A stretch of 64,000 nucleotides of DNA from an uncultured Alphaproteobacteria bacterium (GCA_937920085.1 CALETE010000080.1:1-64000), one strand, 5' to 3'; counted from the stretch's first letter, positions 26,496 to 36,612 are shown. The notes: generated by a model not told the origin, from the sequence alone. Program-made: numbers and translations.

Positions 26496-27176
26496 ATGCA
26501 GTTTGACGATGTGATCCTGGGACGCCGTAGTATTCGCGGTTACAAGCCTGATCCGGTTCCGCGGGAATTGATCGAGGAAATCCTGACCCTCGCCACCCGT
26601 GCACCCTCTTCGATGAATACCCAGCCCTGGAATTTTTACGTCATCACGGGCGAGCCCCTGGACCGGATCCGCAAGGGCAATACTGAGCGTAATATTGCCG
26701 GTGTACCGCAGTCACGGGAATTCCGGACCGGTCAGGCCTTTGATGGCAAGCACCGCGACCGCCAGGTGGGCGTGGCTAAGCAGCTGTTCGGGGCCATGGG
26801 CATTGCCCGGGACGACAAGGAGGCCCGGACAGACTGGGTGCTGCGTGGTTTCCGTCAGTTCGACGCCCCAGTCTGCATCATTGTCACCTATGACAAGGTG
26901 CTGAGCACCAGCGACGACACCCCCTTCGACTGTGGTGCCGTCACCACCGCCCTGGTCAATGCGGCCTGGAGCCGCGGCCTGGGAGCCGTGATCAACAGCC
27001 AAGGCATCATGCAGTCACCTGTGGTGCGTGAGCATGCCGGCATTGCAGATGATCAAGTGATCATGAAGAGCATCGCCCTGGGCTGGCCCGACGAGACCTT
27101 CCCGGCCAATGCCGTGGTGTCTGAACGCCGTCCGGTCGAGGAAGCTGCGGTCTTTGTGGGCTTTGACGACGCCTAA
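26496..27176 (+). CDS. Nitroreductase family protein
   Basis: FMN-dependent NAD(P)H oxidoreductase, 226 residues. The FMN-phosphate motif RRSIRGYKPDPVP at 10-22 and the following ATRAPSSMNTQPWNFYVITG are characteristic, as is the C-terminal ALGWPDETFPAN. Members reduce nitroaromatics, quinones or enals; the natural substrate is unknown. Two inverted repeats upstream suggest regulated expression. A CocE/NonD hydrolase gene follows after 71 nt on the same strand. Confidence 0.92.
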   Translation: MQFDDVILGRRSIRGYKPDPVPRELIEEILTLATRAPSSMNTQPWNFYVITGEPLDRIRKGNTERNIAGVPQSREFRTGQAFDGKHRDRQVGVAKQLFGAMGIARDDKEARTDWVLRGFRQFDAPVCIIVTYDKVLSTSDDTPFDCGAVTTALVNAAWSRGLGAVINSQGIMQSPVVREHAGIADDQVIMKSIALGWPDETFPANAVVSERRPVEEAAVFVGFDDA

Positions 27177-27247
27177 ACACCACCGCCAGACCTCTGTCCT
27201 CGGAGCCGAAGCTGGCACCCGTTTTCTTTTGAGTAAGGTCGCCAACC

Positions 27248-29185
27248 ATGTCGCGTTCTTCCCGCATGATCCTTGTCCTCCTGGCGAGCGCCGGCCTATG
27301 GCAGTCGGCGACGGCGGCAGAGCAGACTGTGGTCACACCCATGACCCCCGATGTCGTGGCGAAGTACGAAACCGTTCGGCCTGAGGCAGATTTTATCAAG
27401 CGGGTGGCCATGGTCCCCATGCGCGATGGGGTGAAGCTTTACACCGTCGTGGTGATGAAAAAGGGGACGGCAAAAGCCCCCATCCTGCTGTCGCGGACTC
27501 CCTATGACGCCAAGGGATCGGCGAGCCGTACACCTAGCCAGTCCATCACCGAAATCCTGCCGATCATGGACGCTGAATTCGTTCAGGATAACTATATCCG
27601 CGTCTATCAAGATATTCGCGGCCTACACAATTCCGAGGGTGACTTCGTGATGACCCGGCCGATCGTCGGGCCTCTGAATACGACCGGCATTGATGAGGCG
27701 ACGGACGCCTATGACACCATCGACTGGCTGGTGAAGAACACGCCGGAGTCCAACGGCAAGGTCGGCGTCGTCGGGTCGTCCTATCTTGGCTTCACAAGCC
27801 TGATGGCCGAAATTCATCCCCATCCAGCTCTAAAAGCCGTGGCTCCCCAAAGCCCCATGGTCGACACCTGGATAGGTGACGATGACTTCCATAACGGGGC
27901 CTTTCGTAACCCGACTGTCGGCTATGTCGTCGGACAAAGCACGGCAAAGGCGGAAGGGGGGAACATCGCTGCAGGGGTCGGCGACGATTACACCCGCTAT
28001 CTCGAGGCCGGATCCACCGGCGACTTCATGCGCAAGTGGGGGGTGGACCAGTACCCCTCAAACCAAAAGCTCTTGCAGAACCCGGCCTATACAAAATTCT
28101 GGTCTTTACAGGCCGTCGATAAGTGGATGGCCGACCAACCTCTGAGCGTTCCAACCATGCTTGTGGTGGGTCAGTGGGACCAGGAAGACAGTTATGGCGC
28201 GCCGGCGGTCTATCGGGCCATGGAGCCTAAGGACAAGACTAACGACAAGGTGTTCCTGGTAATCGGTCCCTGGCGTCATTCCGGGGTCAACCACTATGGC
28301 ATCGGCCTTGGGCCCCTCGCCTTCACCGGCGACACGGCCCAGGAATTCCGCGTACGCTATATGAAGCCGTTCTTTGATCACTATCTGAAGGACGCCCCAG
28401 ACCCGCACACCCCTCCCGTTTTGACCTATGCCACGGGGATCAACCGCTGGGAGGCATCGAGCCAATGGCCCGTTGGCAAGCCGGTTAAGCTGTATCTACA
28501 CGATGGTTTTGCAGCCTCATTCGAAGCGCCAAGCCTAGAGGCGAGCGATCACGATGACTATGTTTCAGATCCCGCCAAGCCCGTCCCTTTTCTGCCCCGT
28601 CCCATTGATATGGAAGATGGCAGCCAGTGGAAAACCTGGCTGGTCAAGGACCAGAGGTTCGTTTCCGACCGTACCGATGTGCTGTCCTATCAGACTGCGC
28701 CCCTCGATCACCCTGTCCACATCATGGGAGCCCCGCAGGTCGAGCTCTATGCCGCCACCTCGGGGACAGACTCAGACTGGGTGGTCAAGCTGATCGACGT
28801 CTATCCCAATACGTCGCCTGAAAACGGTCAGACGGAAAAGCCCATCATGGCGGGATATGAGCTGCCCGTCGGTATCGAAATCTATCGGGGCAGATACGTG
28901 CACAGCCTGGATAACCCAAAGGCCCTGACCCCGGGCAAGGTGGAACTCTACCGCTTCAACCTGCCCAATGTGGATCACGTGATCCTGCCGGGACACCGGT
29001 TGATGGTGCAGGTCCAGTCTAGCCTGTTCCCGCTCTACGATCGCAATCCGCAAAGCTTCGTAGACAATATCTTCAACGCCCGGCCAGGGGATTATCGTAA
29101 GGCGACCCAGTCCATCCATCACAGCGCCAAGGCCCCTTCCGGGGTGGTTCTCCCCGTGGCCAATGATGTCGCTACGGCACCCTAG
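27248..29185 (+). CDS. CocE/NonD family hydrolase, secreted
   Basis: Serine hydrolase of 645 residues related to cocaine esterase, glutaryl-7-ACA acylase and X-Pro dipeptidyl-peptidase. A signal peptide (MILVLLASAGLWQSATAA) leads into the peptidase_S15 domain with RTPYDAKGS, RVYQDIRG, and the nucleophile elbow GSSYLGF. Asp and His partners are likely in VVGQWDQED and GPWRHSGVN. The C-terminal jelly-roll domain (HIMGAPQVELYAATSGTDSDW) is complete. It acts in the periplasm or outside on an ester or amide that cannot be deduced. Confidence 0.92.
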   Translation: MSRSSRMILVLLASAGLWQSATAAEQTVVTPMTPDVVAKYETVRPEADFIKRVAMVPMRDGVKLYTVVVMKKGTAKAPILLSRTPYDAKGSASRTPSQSITEILPIMDAEFVQDNYIRVYQDIRGLHNSEGDFVMTRPIVGPLNTTGIDEATDAYDTIDWLVKNTPESNGKVGVVGSSYLGFTSLMAEIHPHPALKAVAPQSPMVDTWIGDDDFHNGAFRNPTVGYVVGQSTAKAEGGNIAAGVGDDYTRYLEAGSTGDFMRKWGVDQYPSNQKLLQNPAYTKFWSLQAVDKWMADQPLSVPTMLVVGQWDQEDSYGAPAVYRAMEPKDKTNDKVFLVIGPWRHSGVNHYGIGLGPLAFTGDTAQEFRVRYMKPFFDHYLKDAPDPHTPPVLTYATGINRWEASSQWPVGKPVKLYLHDGFAASFEAPSLEASDHDDYVSDPAKPVPFLPRPIDMEDGSQWKTWLVKDQRFVSDRTDVLSYQTAPLDHPVHIMGAPQVELYAATSGTDSDWVVKLIDVYPNTSPENGQTEKPIMAGYELPVGIEIYRGRYVHSLDNPKALTPGKVELYRFNLPNVDHVILPGHRLMVQVQSSLFPLYDRNPQSFVDNIFNARPGDYRKATQSIHHSAKAPSGVVLPVANDVATAP

Positions 29186-29312
29186 GGCGACGGCTAAGGC
29201 TAAACCGTGGTCGAAATATCGTTCTGCGCTATTTCAAGACGGTCAGGTCCAGTTCCAGCTTCTCGCCAAGCCTTTGACACGTTAGGCAGTCCTCGAATTT
29301 CACCCGCCGACC

Positions 29313-30419
29313 ATGGCATTTTGGACGGCCCCACTGTTGAGCATATGCATGCCGATTGCAGGCGAAAAATCCGTCCCTGAGGTTATTGATCGCCTAATCC
29401 TCCGGCGGCCTGATGATTGGCATGTGCACCTTCGAGACGGCGTTATGCTGAGCTCGGTAGTCAATTTCACGGCCCGTCAGTTTGCTCGCGCCATCGTCAT
29501 GCCCAATCTCAATCCACCGATCACAACGGTCGCAGGGGCCAAGGCTTACCGCGATCGTATCCTCGCGGCCCTTGAGCCTGGACTGGCCTTTGAGCCACTG
29601 ATGACCTGCTATTTGACCGATGCTACCGACCCAGCAGAGGTTGAGCGCGGATATCGAGACGGTGTCTTTAGAGCCTGCAAGCTCTACCCCGCGCACGCCA
29701 CAACGAATTCTGCCCATGGCGTCACAGATCTCCGCAACATCTACCCCGTCCTTGAGGCCATGCAGCGCGTCGGTATGCCCCTGCTCCTGCACGGCGAAGT
29801 CACAGATCGCCATGTGGACATTTTCGACCGGGAAGCGGTGTTCATCGAAACCCTGCTGATGGGACTGATTGCAGATTTTCCGGGGCTGAAAGTGGTGTTC
29901 GAGCACATTACAACGGCCGAAGCTGTGGCCTTTGTGGAAGCTGGCGGACCGAATTTGGCAGCGACGATTACGCCGCATCATTTGACGATCAACCGCAATG
30001 CCATGTTCGAGGGCGGGATTCGCCCTCACTTCTACTGCTTGCCCATCGCCAAGCGGGAACCTCACCGGCTGGCCCTGCGTCGGGCCGCCACCTCAGGGTC
30101 TTCGAAGTTCTTCCTCGGCACCGACTCCGCGCCCCATCCGATAGGCGACAAGGAAGCCGCCTGTGGGTGCGCCGGTGTGTTCAACGCCCCCTTCGCCCTG
30201 GAAAGCTATGCGACAGTCTTTGATGAGGAAGGGGCCCTCGGCCACCTTGAGGCCTTCGCCTCTGAGAACGGGCCGCGATTTTATGGCCTGCCCCTGAATG
30301 AGGACTCCGTTGTCTTGGAGCGGGCTCAGAATAACGTCCCGGATAAGCTCGAATTGCTGGCGGCTGATCTGGTTCCCTTCCATGGCGGCCAAGCCCTGCC
30401 TTGGACACTCGCGACCTGA
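29313..30419 (+). CDS. pyrC: Dihydroorotase, class II
   Basis: Third step of pyrimidine synthesis, closing carbamoyl-aspartate to dihydroorotate. The sequence follows E. coli PyrC closely: RRPDDWHVHLRDG with metal ligands His37 and His39, MPNLNPPITTV, the carbamylated Lys in KLYPAHATTNS, HGEVTD, FEHITT and the catalytic Asp in LGTDSAPH. No good ribosome-binding site precedes the ATG at 29313; the ATG at 29349 (Met13) is equally possible and closer to the usual family N-terminus. Confidence 0.96.
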   Translation: MAFWTAPLLSICMPIAGEKSVPEVIDRLILRRPDDWHVHLRDGVMLSSVVNFTARQFARAIVMPNLNPPITTVAGAKAYRDRILAALEPGLAFEPLMTCYLTDATDPAEVERGYRDGVFRACKLYPAHATTNSAHGVTDLRNIYPVLEAMQRVGMPLLLHGEVTDRHVDIFDREAVFIETLLMGLIADFPGLKVVFEHITTAEAVAFVEAGGPNLAATITPHHLTINRNAMFEGGIRPHFYCLPIAKREPHRLALRRAATSGSSKFFLGTDSAPHPIGDKEAACGCAGVFNAPFALESYATVFDEEGALGHLEAFASENGPRFYGLPLNEDSVVLERAQNNVPDKLELLAADLVPFHGGQALPWTLAT

Positions 30420-30458
30420 TCCGCCGGGACCAAGTCATCCGTCTTCAAAGGCCTTTCC

Positions 30459-31274
30459 GTGGACACTCACTTCCTTGACCTTCGGGCCACGCACAATTCT
30501 CACCGTTGGTATCTACCGGTGACGCCGGAGGTCACAGTAGGACCTGCCGGGAAAGAATTTCTATTTGGCGGAGCGGGGATGTCCGCCGCGGTCCGCGCCA
30601 TGGAAGCGACCTGCAAGAGGCCCGTGATCTGGGCGACGGCCCAGTACCTCTCCTATGCCCGGGCCGGCAACATCGTGGACTTTGACGTCCGTGAAGTGAC
30701 CGTGGGCAACAGCATAAGTCAGGTCCGTGTGACGGCGCATATTGGCGATCAGGAAATACTCACCGTCAACGCAGCCCTGGGCAAACGTGATGGTGTTTCT
30801 GATCAATGGCGAAAGGCACCAGCGGTGCCGCCGCCCGAAGACTGCACCCCTGTCAAGCATTGGCGCGGTGGAGAGGGCGGCCTTCATACTCGCTTCGAAA
30901 CCCGGGTCGCTGCGGGTCGCTATCCCAGCCAGAAAATTGAAGGCGGCCGAGGCGAAGACGGCAGGCTGGTGACCTGGGTCCGCTCTCGGGAGGGTTTAAC
31001 CGCCACGGCGGAACTCCTTGCGGTGATCGCCGACTTTGTGCCTCAGGCGACGGCACATGCCATTGGCTATAATGCTGGCGGTAATAGCCTCGACAATACA
31101 GTTCGATTTGGCCGCATTACCCCGACCGACTGGGTCCTTTGCGACATTCGTATCGAGGCAATTGAACACGGCGTCACCCACGGATCCATTCACATGTTCT
31201 CCCCGGACGGAGTCCTGATGGCGACCTGTAGTCAGTCGCTGATCTTACGCATCCATGCGGCACCGACAGACTAG
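30459..31274 (+). CDS. Acyl-CoA thioesterase-like (double hotdog) protein
   Basis: About 271 residues from a GTG start with a weak AAGG upstream. The two halves look like a tandem hotdog fold of the TesB-like thioesterase superfamily: the N-terminal half has FGGAGMSAAVRAMEATCKRPVIWATAQYL and the C-terminal half NSLDNTVRFGRITPTDWVLCDIRIE, then HGSIHMFSPDGVLMATCSQSLIL, the usual closing strand. No signal peptide. It lies 39 nt after pyrC on the same strand. It probably cleaves an acyl-CoA of unknown chain. Confidence 0.8.
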   Translation: MDTHFLDLRATHNSHRWYLPVTPEVTVGPAGKEFLFGGAGMSAAVRAMEATCKRPVIWATAQYLSYARAGNIVDFDVREVTVGNSISQVRVTAHIGDQEILTVNAALGKRDGVSDQWRKAPAVPPPEDCTPVKHWRGGEGGLHTRFETRVAAGRYPSQKIEGGRGEDGRLVTWVRSREGLTATAELLAVIADFVPQATAHAIGYNAGGNSLDNTVRFGRITPTDWVLCDIRIEAIEHGVTHGSIHMFSPDGVLMATCSQSLILRIHAAPTD

Positions 31275-31395
31275 GCTGAGCCTGGATCAAACCCTGTTGC
31301 CCCGGGTACTCAAGTTCGGCAGGCCGCGCAGCTTTTGGTAAACTTTTATTCAGCATCACCACGTAAGGTAGAGCCGTGATCTCCGGAGCGTGGAA

Positions 31396-33573
31396 ATGGC
31401 CTCACAGAGCCAGACAGAAGTGTCGACTTTGGTCCCCAGACCAGAGCGCGATAATGCTCTATGCGGAATACCTGCGAGCCTTCAGGCCTTAGTTAAAAGA
31501 GGTATAGCCAGAATTTTCTTCGCCCTTGTGGTGTGCCTCGCCGCCATGCCCATGGCAGGCGTTAGCAGTGCCCTGATCTGGCTGACCGTGACCCTGGTAT
31601 TCATCTGTGGCGAGCAAAGGTGGTTCCTGCCGCCTGGGCCTTTGGAAGCTCGGGCACAGAAATATAGTGGGATTTTTTCTTGGCTGTTGAGCGCGGGCTA
31701 CGCTGCCGTCGCGCTCTACTTCCTCTACTATCATACTGGAGTTGGGCAGACCTTTGGCGTGACCCTTTTAGGCGTCATCATGTTCAAGGTTTTGGTGGCC
31801 GACCATGCCAATCCAAAACGCCTCCTCCTGAACCTTACGCCCCCGACCCTGGCACTCGCCTTCGTTCAATTGGCAGGCGCGATGTGGCGCATTCAACAGG
31901 GGCAGCCGCTCGAGATCATTACACTGTTGGCCTGCCCCCTTGTGGTGTTCCTCGTCTTCAGATCTGTCCAGAACGACCTCACCGAGGGTCGCAGTCAGCT
32001 GAGCGCCAGTGAGGCCCGCTTCCGGATGCTTGCCGACCACTCCAAGGACGTTGTGGTTTGGATGCAGATGGACGGAAAAATCCTCTATGCCTCGCCGTCG
32101 GTGGCATCCCTCGGTTATTCCCCAACAGATGTATTGGGCCGCAAAACCACCGATTTCGTGCACCCGGATGACGTTGGACACGCAATCCGGGTCACCTGGA
32201 GCCAGATCCAGGGCACCATCCTCGACCCATCCACGCGACGGGAATACAGATTCCTAACAGCCTGGGGCACCTATGTATGGATGGAAGGGAGCCCAACCGT
32301 TATCCGCGATGAGAGTGGACAGCCAACCTCTATCGTAAACAGCTATCGCGACGTCTCCATCCGGCGTCAGTTGGAAATCGACCTGATTGAGTCCAAGATT
32401 CGCGCCGAGGCCGCCTCGGAAGCAAAGGCCGCCTTCCTGGCAAATATGAGCCACGAGATCCGCACACCCCTGACAGGCATTATCGGGTTCTCCTCGCTGC
32501 TGGACACAATTGAGGACCTGCCGAGCCTTGCCGCAACCTATGCGCGGCGCATTGGAGCGAGCGGCCATGCCCTCCTCACAGTCGTCAATGATATTTTGGA
32601 CTTCTCCAAACTCGACGCAAAGCAGGTGTCTTTGGACCCCCAGCCCTTTGACGTGCGGACCTTTTTCGAAGACACGGTAGCTGTTGCGGCGGGTCAAGCG
32701 GCTGAGAAGGGATTGGACCTTGACCTGGAAATCGCAGCGAATGTGCCAAGCGCATTACTTGCTGACAGTTCACGACTGCGCCAGGTCATTCTAAACCTCG
32801 TCAATAACGCTGTGAAATTCACCGATGAGGGATGGGTGCAGGTCGCTGCAGGCTATGATGCCGACGACGGTCGCCTTCATGTGATTGTCACGGATACGGG
32901 TCCGGGCATCCCCACTGAGGGGCTTAGCCGTCTCTTCCAGAGATTTTCGCAGGTCGACGAGTCCGTTAGCCGCCGTCATGGGGGAACAGGTTTAGGTTTG
33001 TCGATATCCAAAAACCTCGTCGAGCTTATGGGCGGGGAGATCAAAGTCGTTTCCACTGAACATATCGGCTCAACATTCAGCTTCTGGATCACGGCTACGC
33101 CGTGCGCCACTGAGGTCGTGGATCAGGGCTCATCGCCAAACTTAGAAGACGATGACATCTACCCCGCCCATATTCTTGTCGTTGATGACCTTGCAGCCAA
33201 TCGAGAACTTATCCGGGCCGTTCTGCAGGCTGCCGGCCATAGGGTAGAAGACGCCGAAAGCGGATCTGCGGCCCTAGAGGCTGCAAAGCAAACGCAATTC
33301 GATGTCATTCTGATGGATCTCCAAATGCCGGGGATGGATGGCGCCACCGCGGCCAGAACGATCCGAAATATGGACTCGCTCAACCGATCTACGCCAATCA
33401 TTGCGGTGAGCGCCAATGTCCTGCCAGAGCACAGATTGGTCAGCGCTGAGGCCGGCATGAACGATCATTTCGGAAAGCCCATCATCCCCGCACAATTATT
33501 AGGCGGCATTGCAAGATGGCAGGGTATTCGCTGCGACGCAGGGATGGACTCACGGTTCGCTGAAAGACACTGA
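31396..33573 (+). CDS. Membrane hybrid sensor histidine kinase (PAS-HisKA-HATPase-REC)
   Basis: About 725 residues from the ATG at 31396, with GGAG 8 nt upstream. Four hydrophobic segments fall in the first ~180 residues, followed by a PAS domain (FRMLADHSKDVVVWMQMDG; then a PAC-like SIVNSYRDVSIRRQLE), a HisKA domain with phospho-His353 in MSHEIRTPLTGIIGF, an HATPase domain (LVNNAVKFTDEGW; DTGPGIP; GGTGLGLSI) and a C-terminal receiver with Asp641 in LMDLQMPGMDG. No response regulator or Hpt gene is adjacent, so the output partner is elsewhere. Signal unknown. Confidence 0.94.
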   Translation: MASQSQTEVSTLVPRPERDNALCGIPASLQALVKRGIARIFFALVVCLAAMPMAGVSSALIWLTVTLVFICGEQRWFLPPGPLEARAQKYSGIFSWLLSAGYAAVALYFLYYHTGVGQTFGVTLLGVIMFKVLVADHANPKRLLLNLTPPTLALAFVQLAGAMWRIQQGQPLEIITLLACPLVVFLVFRSVQNDLTEGRSQLSASEARFRMLADHSKDVVVWMQMDGKILYASPSVASLGYSPTDVLGRKTTDFVHPDDVGHAIRVTWSQIQGTILDPSTRREYRFLTAWGTYVWMEGSPTVIRDESGQPTSIVNSYRDVSIRRQLEIDLIESKIRAEAASEAKAAFLANMSHEIRTPLTGIIGFSSLLDTIEDLPSLAATYARRIGASGHALLTVVNDILDFSKLDAKQVSLDPQPFDVRTFFEDTVAVAAGQAAEKGLDLDLEIAANVPSALLADSSRLRQVILNLVNNAVKFTDEGWVQVAAGYDADDGRLHVIVTDTGPGIPTEGLSRLFQRFSQVDESVSRRHGGTGLGLSISKNLVELMGGEIKVVSTEHIGSTFSFWITATPCATEVVDQGSSPNLEDDDIYPAHILVVDDLAANRELIRAVLQAAGHRVEDAESGSAALEAAKQTQFDVILMDLQMPGMDGATAARTIRNMDSLNRSTPIIAVSANVLPEHRLVSAEAGMNDHFGKPIIPAQLLGGIARWQGIRCDAGMDSRFAERH

Positions 33574-33746
33574 GTTTAGTAAACACAGGTTTATGGCCCC
33601 CAAGGACATTTGGGACTCATCGGATTGGCGGTTAACCAGCGGTGTGTCCTGACGAGATGACGCGCGTACGATCAATCTTTGGGCCCGATGCGTAGTTTTC
33701 CAGCACCTCTCAATTCCCAGCCCTCGAAAGGTGGATGACGCCTGGA

Positions 33747-33774
33747 ATGTTACGTTTTGCAGGATCAGTAATAA
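33747..33774. promoter_or_regulatory. Candidate operator TTAC-N14-GTAA before the ABC importer
   Basis: ATGTTAC (33747-33753) and GTAATAA (33768-33774), an inverted repeat with 14 nt between TTAC and GTAA, ends 47 nt before the ABC substrate-binding gene. The same half-sites at exactly the same spacing occur at 43951-43978 before the NikR-like gene of the facing operon. Read as six-base half-sites the spacer is N16, as in the known E. coli NikR operator GTATGA-N16-TCATAC. Confidence 0.65.
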
Positions 33775-33821
33775 TTCCTGAAGCGTGACGGGGTTCGTCA
33801 GTCTGTCTGAGAGGGATCAAA

Positions 33822-34925
33822 ATGATCAAGGGGATTTCCGGAATTCGTGTGGCTGCGACCGCGGCGATCTGCAGTTTGGCCCTTTCCTCCTGCGGCCCGA
33901 AGCCCGCAGCGAAGCCTGAGGCTGCAGCAGCCCCCGCAGCGAAAGAATATACCATCGGCTGGTCTATCTATGCCGGATGGATGCCTTGGCCCTATGCCGA
34001 CCAAGCGGGGATCGTGAAGAAGTGGGCCGACAAATACGGCGTTAAAATCAAGGTCGTTCAGATCAACGACTATGTTGAGAGCCTGAACCAGTACACTGCT
34101 GGCAAGCTAGATGGCGTCACCGCCGCCAATATGGACGCCCTGACCATTCCCGCCGCTTCGGGAAAGGACACCACCGTGGTGATGATTGGCGACTATTCCA
34201 ACGGTAATGATGGCGTGATCCTTAAAGGTGGGACCTCGATGGCCGACATTAAGGGCCGTCCCGTCAATCTGGTGGAAAACTCGGTCTCGCACTATCTTCT
34301 GGCCCGCGGCCTGGAAAACGCAGGTCTCAAACTTTCCGACGTCAAGGTTGTGAACACGTCTGATGCTGACATTGTCGCATCGTTTTCGGCTGCTGACACC
34401 AAGTCACTGGTGACCTGGAACCCCCAGCTATCAGAGGTCAAAAAACAGGCCGGCGCCAAGGAAGTCTTCAACAGCTCGAAGATCCCTGGAGAAATTCTGG
34501 ATACCCTGATCGTGTCCTCTGACGCCATTAAGGCCAATCCAAACCTCGCCAAGGCCCTTGCTGGAATTTGGTATGAGACAACGGCCCTGATGGTACGCCA
34601 GGACGCCCAAGGGAAAGCGGCCCGCGAGGCGATGGCCAAGCTCTCGGGATCAAGCCTTGAAAGCTATGAGAGCCAGTTGAAGACCACCTACCTCTATGCT
34701 GACCCAAAGGCAGCCCTCGCCGCCACCCTTAGCCCCAACCTGGTCACCGCCAATGACCGCGTGCGCAAGTTCAGCTTCCAGATCGGGCTTTTCGGCCAGG
34801 GCGCCAAGTCGGTGGATGACATCGGCATCGCCTTTCCTAACGGCAAGGTTCTTGGCGATCCAAGCAATGTGAAGCTGCGGTTCGACCCGACCTATGTTCA
34901 AATGGCCGCGGACGGAAAGCTCTAG
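33822..34925 (+). CDS. ABC transporter substrate-binding lipoprotein (guanidine/urea-carboxylase type)
   Basis: Periplasmic solute receptor of 367 residues with a lipoprotein signal (ATAAICSLALSSC, Cys near 25). The mature part (YTIGWSIYAGWMPWPYADQAG, DYVESLNQYTAGKLDGVTAANMD) matches the NMT1/nitrate-taurine receptor family and specifically the members named urea-carboxylase-related in genome annotation. That label predates the finding that the linked carboxylase systems use guanidine, so guanidine is the probable ligand. First gene of a three-gene importer operon preceded by a candidate operator at 33747-33774. Confidence 0.88.
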   Translation: MIKGISGIRVAATAAICSLALSSCGPKPAAKPEAAAAPAAKEYTIGWSIYAGWMPWPYADQAGIVKKWADKYGVKIKVVQINDYVESLNQYTAGKLDGVTAANMDALTIPAASGKDTTVVMIGDYSNGNDGVILKGGTSMADIKGRPVNLVENSVSHYLLARGLENAGLKLSDVKVVNTSDADIVASFSAADTKSLVTWNPQLSEVKKQAGAKEVFNSSKIPGEILDTLIVSSDAIKANPNLAKALAGIWYETTALMVRQDAQGKAAREAMAKLSGSSLESYESQLKTTYLYADPKAALAATLSPNLVTANDRVRKFSFQIGLFGQGAKSVDDIGIAFPNGKVLGDPSNVKLRFDPTYVQMAADGKL

Positions 34926-34962
34926 GACCTGCGACCTTAACCTTGAATTGGCAGCCCCCACC

Positions 34963-35787
34963 ATGCGCCGACTCTTAAATGCGCGGCCGCGTGGCGGCGG
35001 GCAGGTCCTCCTCGGTCTTTTGCCGATCCTGGGATTGATCCTGCTTTACTTGCTCGTGGCCTCTGCCCGCCATGCAGAGAACCCCAGGGATAAGATTATC
35101 CCAATCCCTTCTGCCATGGCAGCGGCCGTACAGATCATGGCCTTCGAGGCCGATCCGCGCACCGGGGAGGTACCCATGGTCGCCGACACCAAGGCCAGTT
35201 TGCGCAGACTGGGGATCGCCATCGGACTTTCCGCAATCACAACCTTGGTCCTGGGGCTGATGATCGGCTTATTGCCCTATGTCCGCGCAGGGTTAGGCCC
35301 CCTGGTGGCGACGATCTCCGTCATCCCGCCCATAGCCATACTCCCGATATTGTTCATCATCTTCGGTCTGGGCGAGACCTCTAAAGTCGTGTTGATCTTT
35401 CTCGGGATAACCCCGGTCATGGTCCGTGACCTGGCCAGCCATGTCGCATCAATTCCAGAAGAACAGATTGTCAAAGCTCAGACCCTGGGCGCGTCCACCT
35501 GGCTGACCTTGGTGCGGGTGGCCCTGCCCCAGGCCATGCCGCGCCTGATCGACTCCCTCAGGCTCGCCCTCTGCCCGGCCTGGGTCTATTTGATCTCCGC
35601 CGAAGCCATCGCCGCAGATGTCGGCCTGGGATACCGGATCTTCCTTGTGCGACGTTACCTCGCGATGGACACCATCCTGCCCTATGTCGTCTGGATTTCG
35701 ATCCTGGCGGTTGTCATGGACTTCGCCCTCTTAAGCTTCAGCCGCGCCGCCTATCCCTGGGCTCATACCGAACGGACTGCGCGATGA
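34963..35787 (+). CDS. ABC transporter permease (guanidine/urea-carboxylase type)
   Basis: Inner-membrane permease of about 274 residues. The ATG at 34963, 37 nt after the receptor gene, is preferred to an earlier frame that starts inside that gene. Hydrophobic segments include LLGLLPILGLILLYLLVA, AITTLVLGLMIGL and a set around IPPIAILPILFIIFGLG, which with the cytoplasmic EAA loop (AQTLGASTWLTLVRVALPQAMPRL) identifies the nitrate/taurine-type BPD permease family. Its stop overlaps the ATPase start by 4 nt. Confidence 0.88.
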   Translation: MRRLLNARPRGGGQVLLGLLPILGLILLYLLVASARHAENPRDKIIPIPSAMAAAVQIMAFEADPRTGEVPMVADTKASLRRLGIAIGLSAITTLVLGLMIGLLPYVRAGLGPLVATISVIPPIAILPILFIIFGLGETSKVVLIFLGITPVMVRDLASHVASIPEEQIVKAQTLGASTWLTLVRVALPQAMPRLIDSLRLALCPAWVYLISAEAIAADVGLGYRIFLVRRYLAMDTILPYVVWISILAVVMDFALLSFSRAAYPWAHTERTAR

Positions 35788-36566
35788 TCGCTCTCTCTTT
35801 TCGCAATGTCTGGGTTGAGTACCGCGACAAGGTGGTCCTTGAGCGCGTATCTCTGGATATCGAAGACGGTGCCTTTGTTTCGATCGTTGGACCGTCTGGA
35901 GCCGGGAAGTCCACCTTCCTAAGGCTTGCCCTTGGCCAAGAAGCCCCTAGCCGTGGCCATATCTTGTTGGATGCAGAACCTCTGGACCCTGAGCCAGGTC
36001 CCGATCGGGGCGTAGTCTTCCAGCGTTACTCGGTCTTTCCGCATATGAACGCCCTGGACAACGTATTGTTTGGCCTGGAATGCGCAGGATCCCCGGGATT
36101 TGGACGCTTGCTAGGCAGGCCCCGGAGAGCGGCGAGGGATCGGGCGGTCGCCTTGCTGGAGCGGGTTGGGCTAGGCCATAGCCTCAAAGCCTATCCACGG
36201 ACCCTTTCAGGTGGCATGCAGCAACGCCTGGCCATTGCCCAAGCTCTCATTACTCGGCCTCGAATCCTGCTCTTGGACGAACCTTTCGGTGCGTTGGATC
36301 CCGGGGTGCGTCTCGACATGCATGTGCTGATCGACGAACTTTGGCGCGAGCATGGACTGACCATTTTAATGGTCACCCATGACATCAAGGAGGCCTTCAA
36401 GCTGGGCACGCGGGTTATCGCCTTTGACAAGCGCCGCCATGATGAACAGGCCCCTCATCGCTATGGCTCCACCGCTGTCTACGACTTCCCGCTGGATGAG
36501 AAAAAGCGCCAGGGTGTGCCAGCCGCGCTTGAGCATATGCTCGATGAAAACCGGGCGATTGGCTAA
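35784..36566 (+). CDS. ABC transporter ATP-binding protein (guanidine/urea-carboxylase type)
   Basis: ATPase of 260 residues. Walker A GPSGAGKST (36-44), Q-loop VVFQRYSVFPHMNALDN, signature LSGGMQQRLA, Walker B ILLLDEPFGALD and H-loop MVTHDIKEAF are all intact. Coupled by a 4-nt overlap to the permease gene. It ends 47 nt before the convergent allophanate hydrolase gene, so importer and catabolic operons face each other. Confidence 0.92.
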   Translation: MIALSFRNVWVEYRDKVVLERVSLDIEDGAFVSIVGPSGAGKSTFLRLALGQEAPSRGHILLDAEPLDPEPGPDRGVVFQRYSVFPHMNALDNVLFGLECAGSPGFGRLLGRPRRAARDRAVALLERVGLGHSLKAYPRTLSGGMQQRLAIAQALITRPRILLLDEPFGALDPGVRLDMHVLIDELWREHGLTILMVTHDIKEAFKLGTRVIAFDKRRHDEQAPHRYGSTAVYDFPLDEKKRQGVPAALEHMLDENRAIG

Positions 36567-36612
36567 GGCAAGTTTTGATCCAAGACCCAGTTTTTGCTTG
36601 TCGGACCGTGTC

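Noticed and set aside
33797..33815. GTCTGTCTGAGAGGG just before the ABC receptor gene, loosely like a guanidine-I segment
   Set aside because: No second conserved segment upstream and no room for the full aptamer fold before the start codon.
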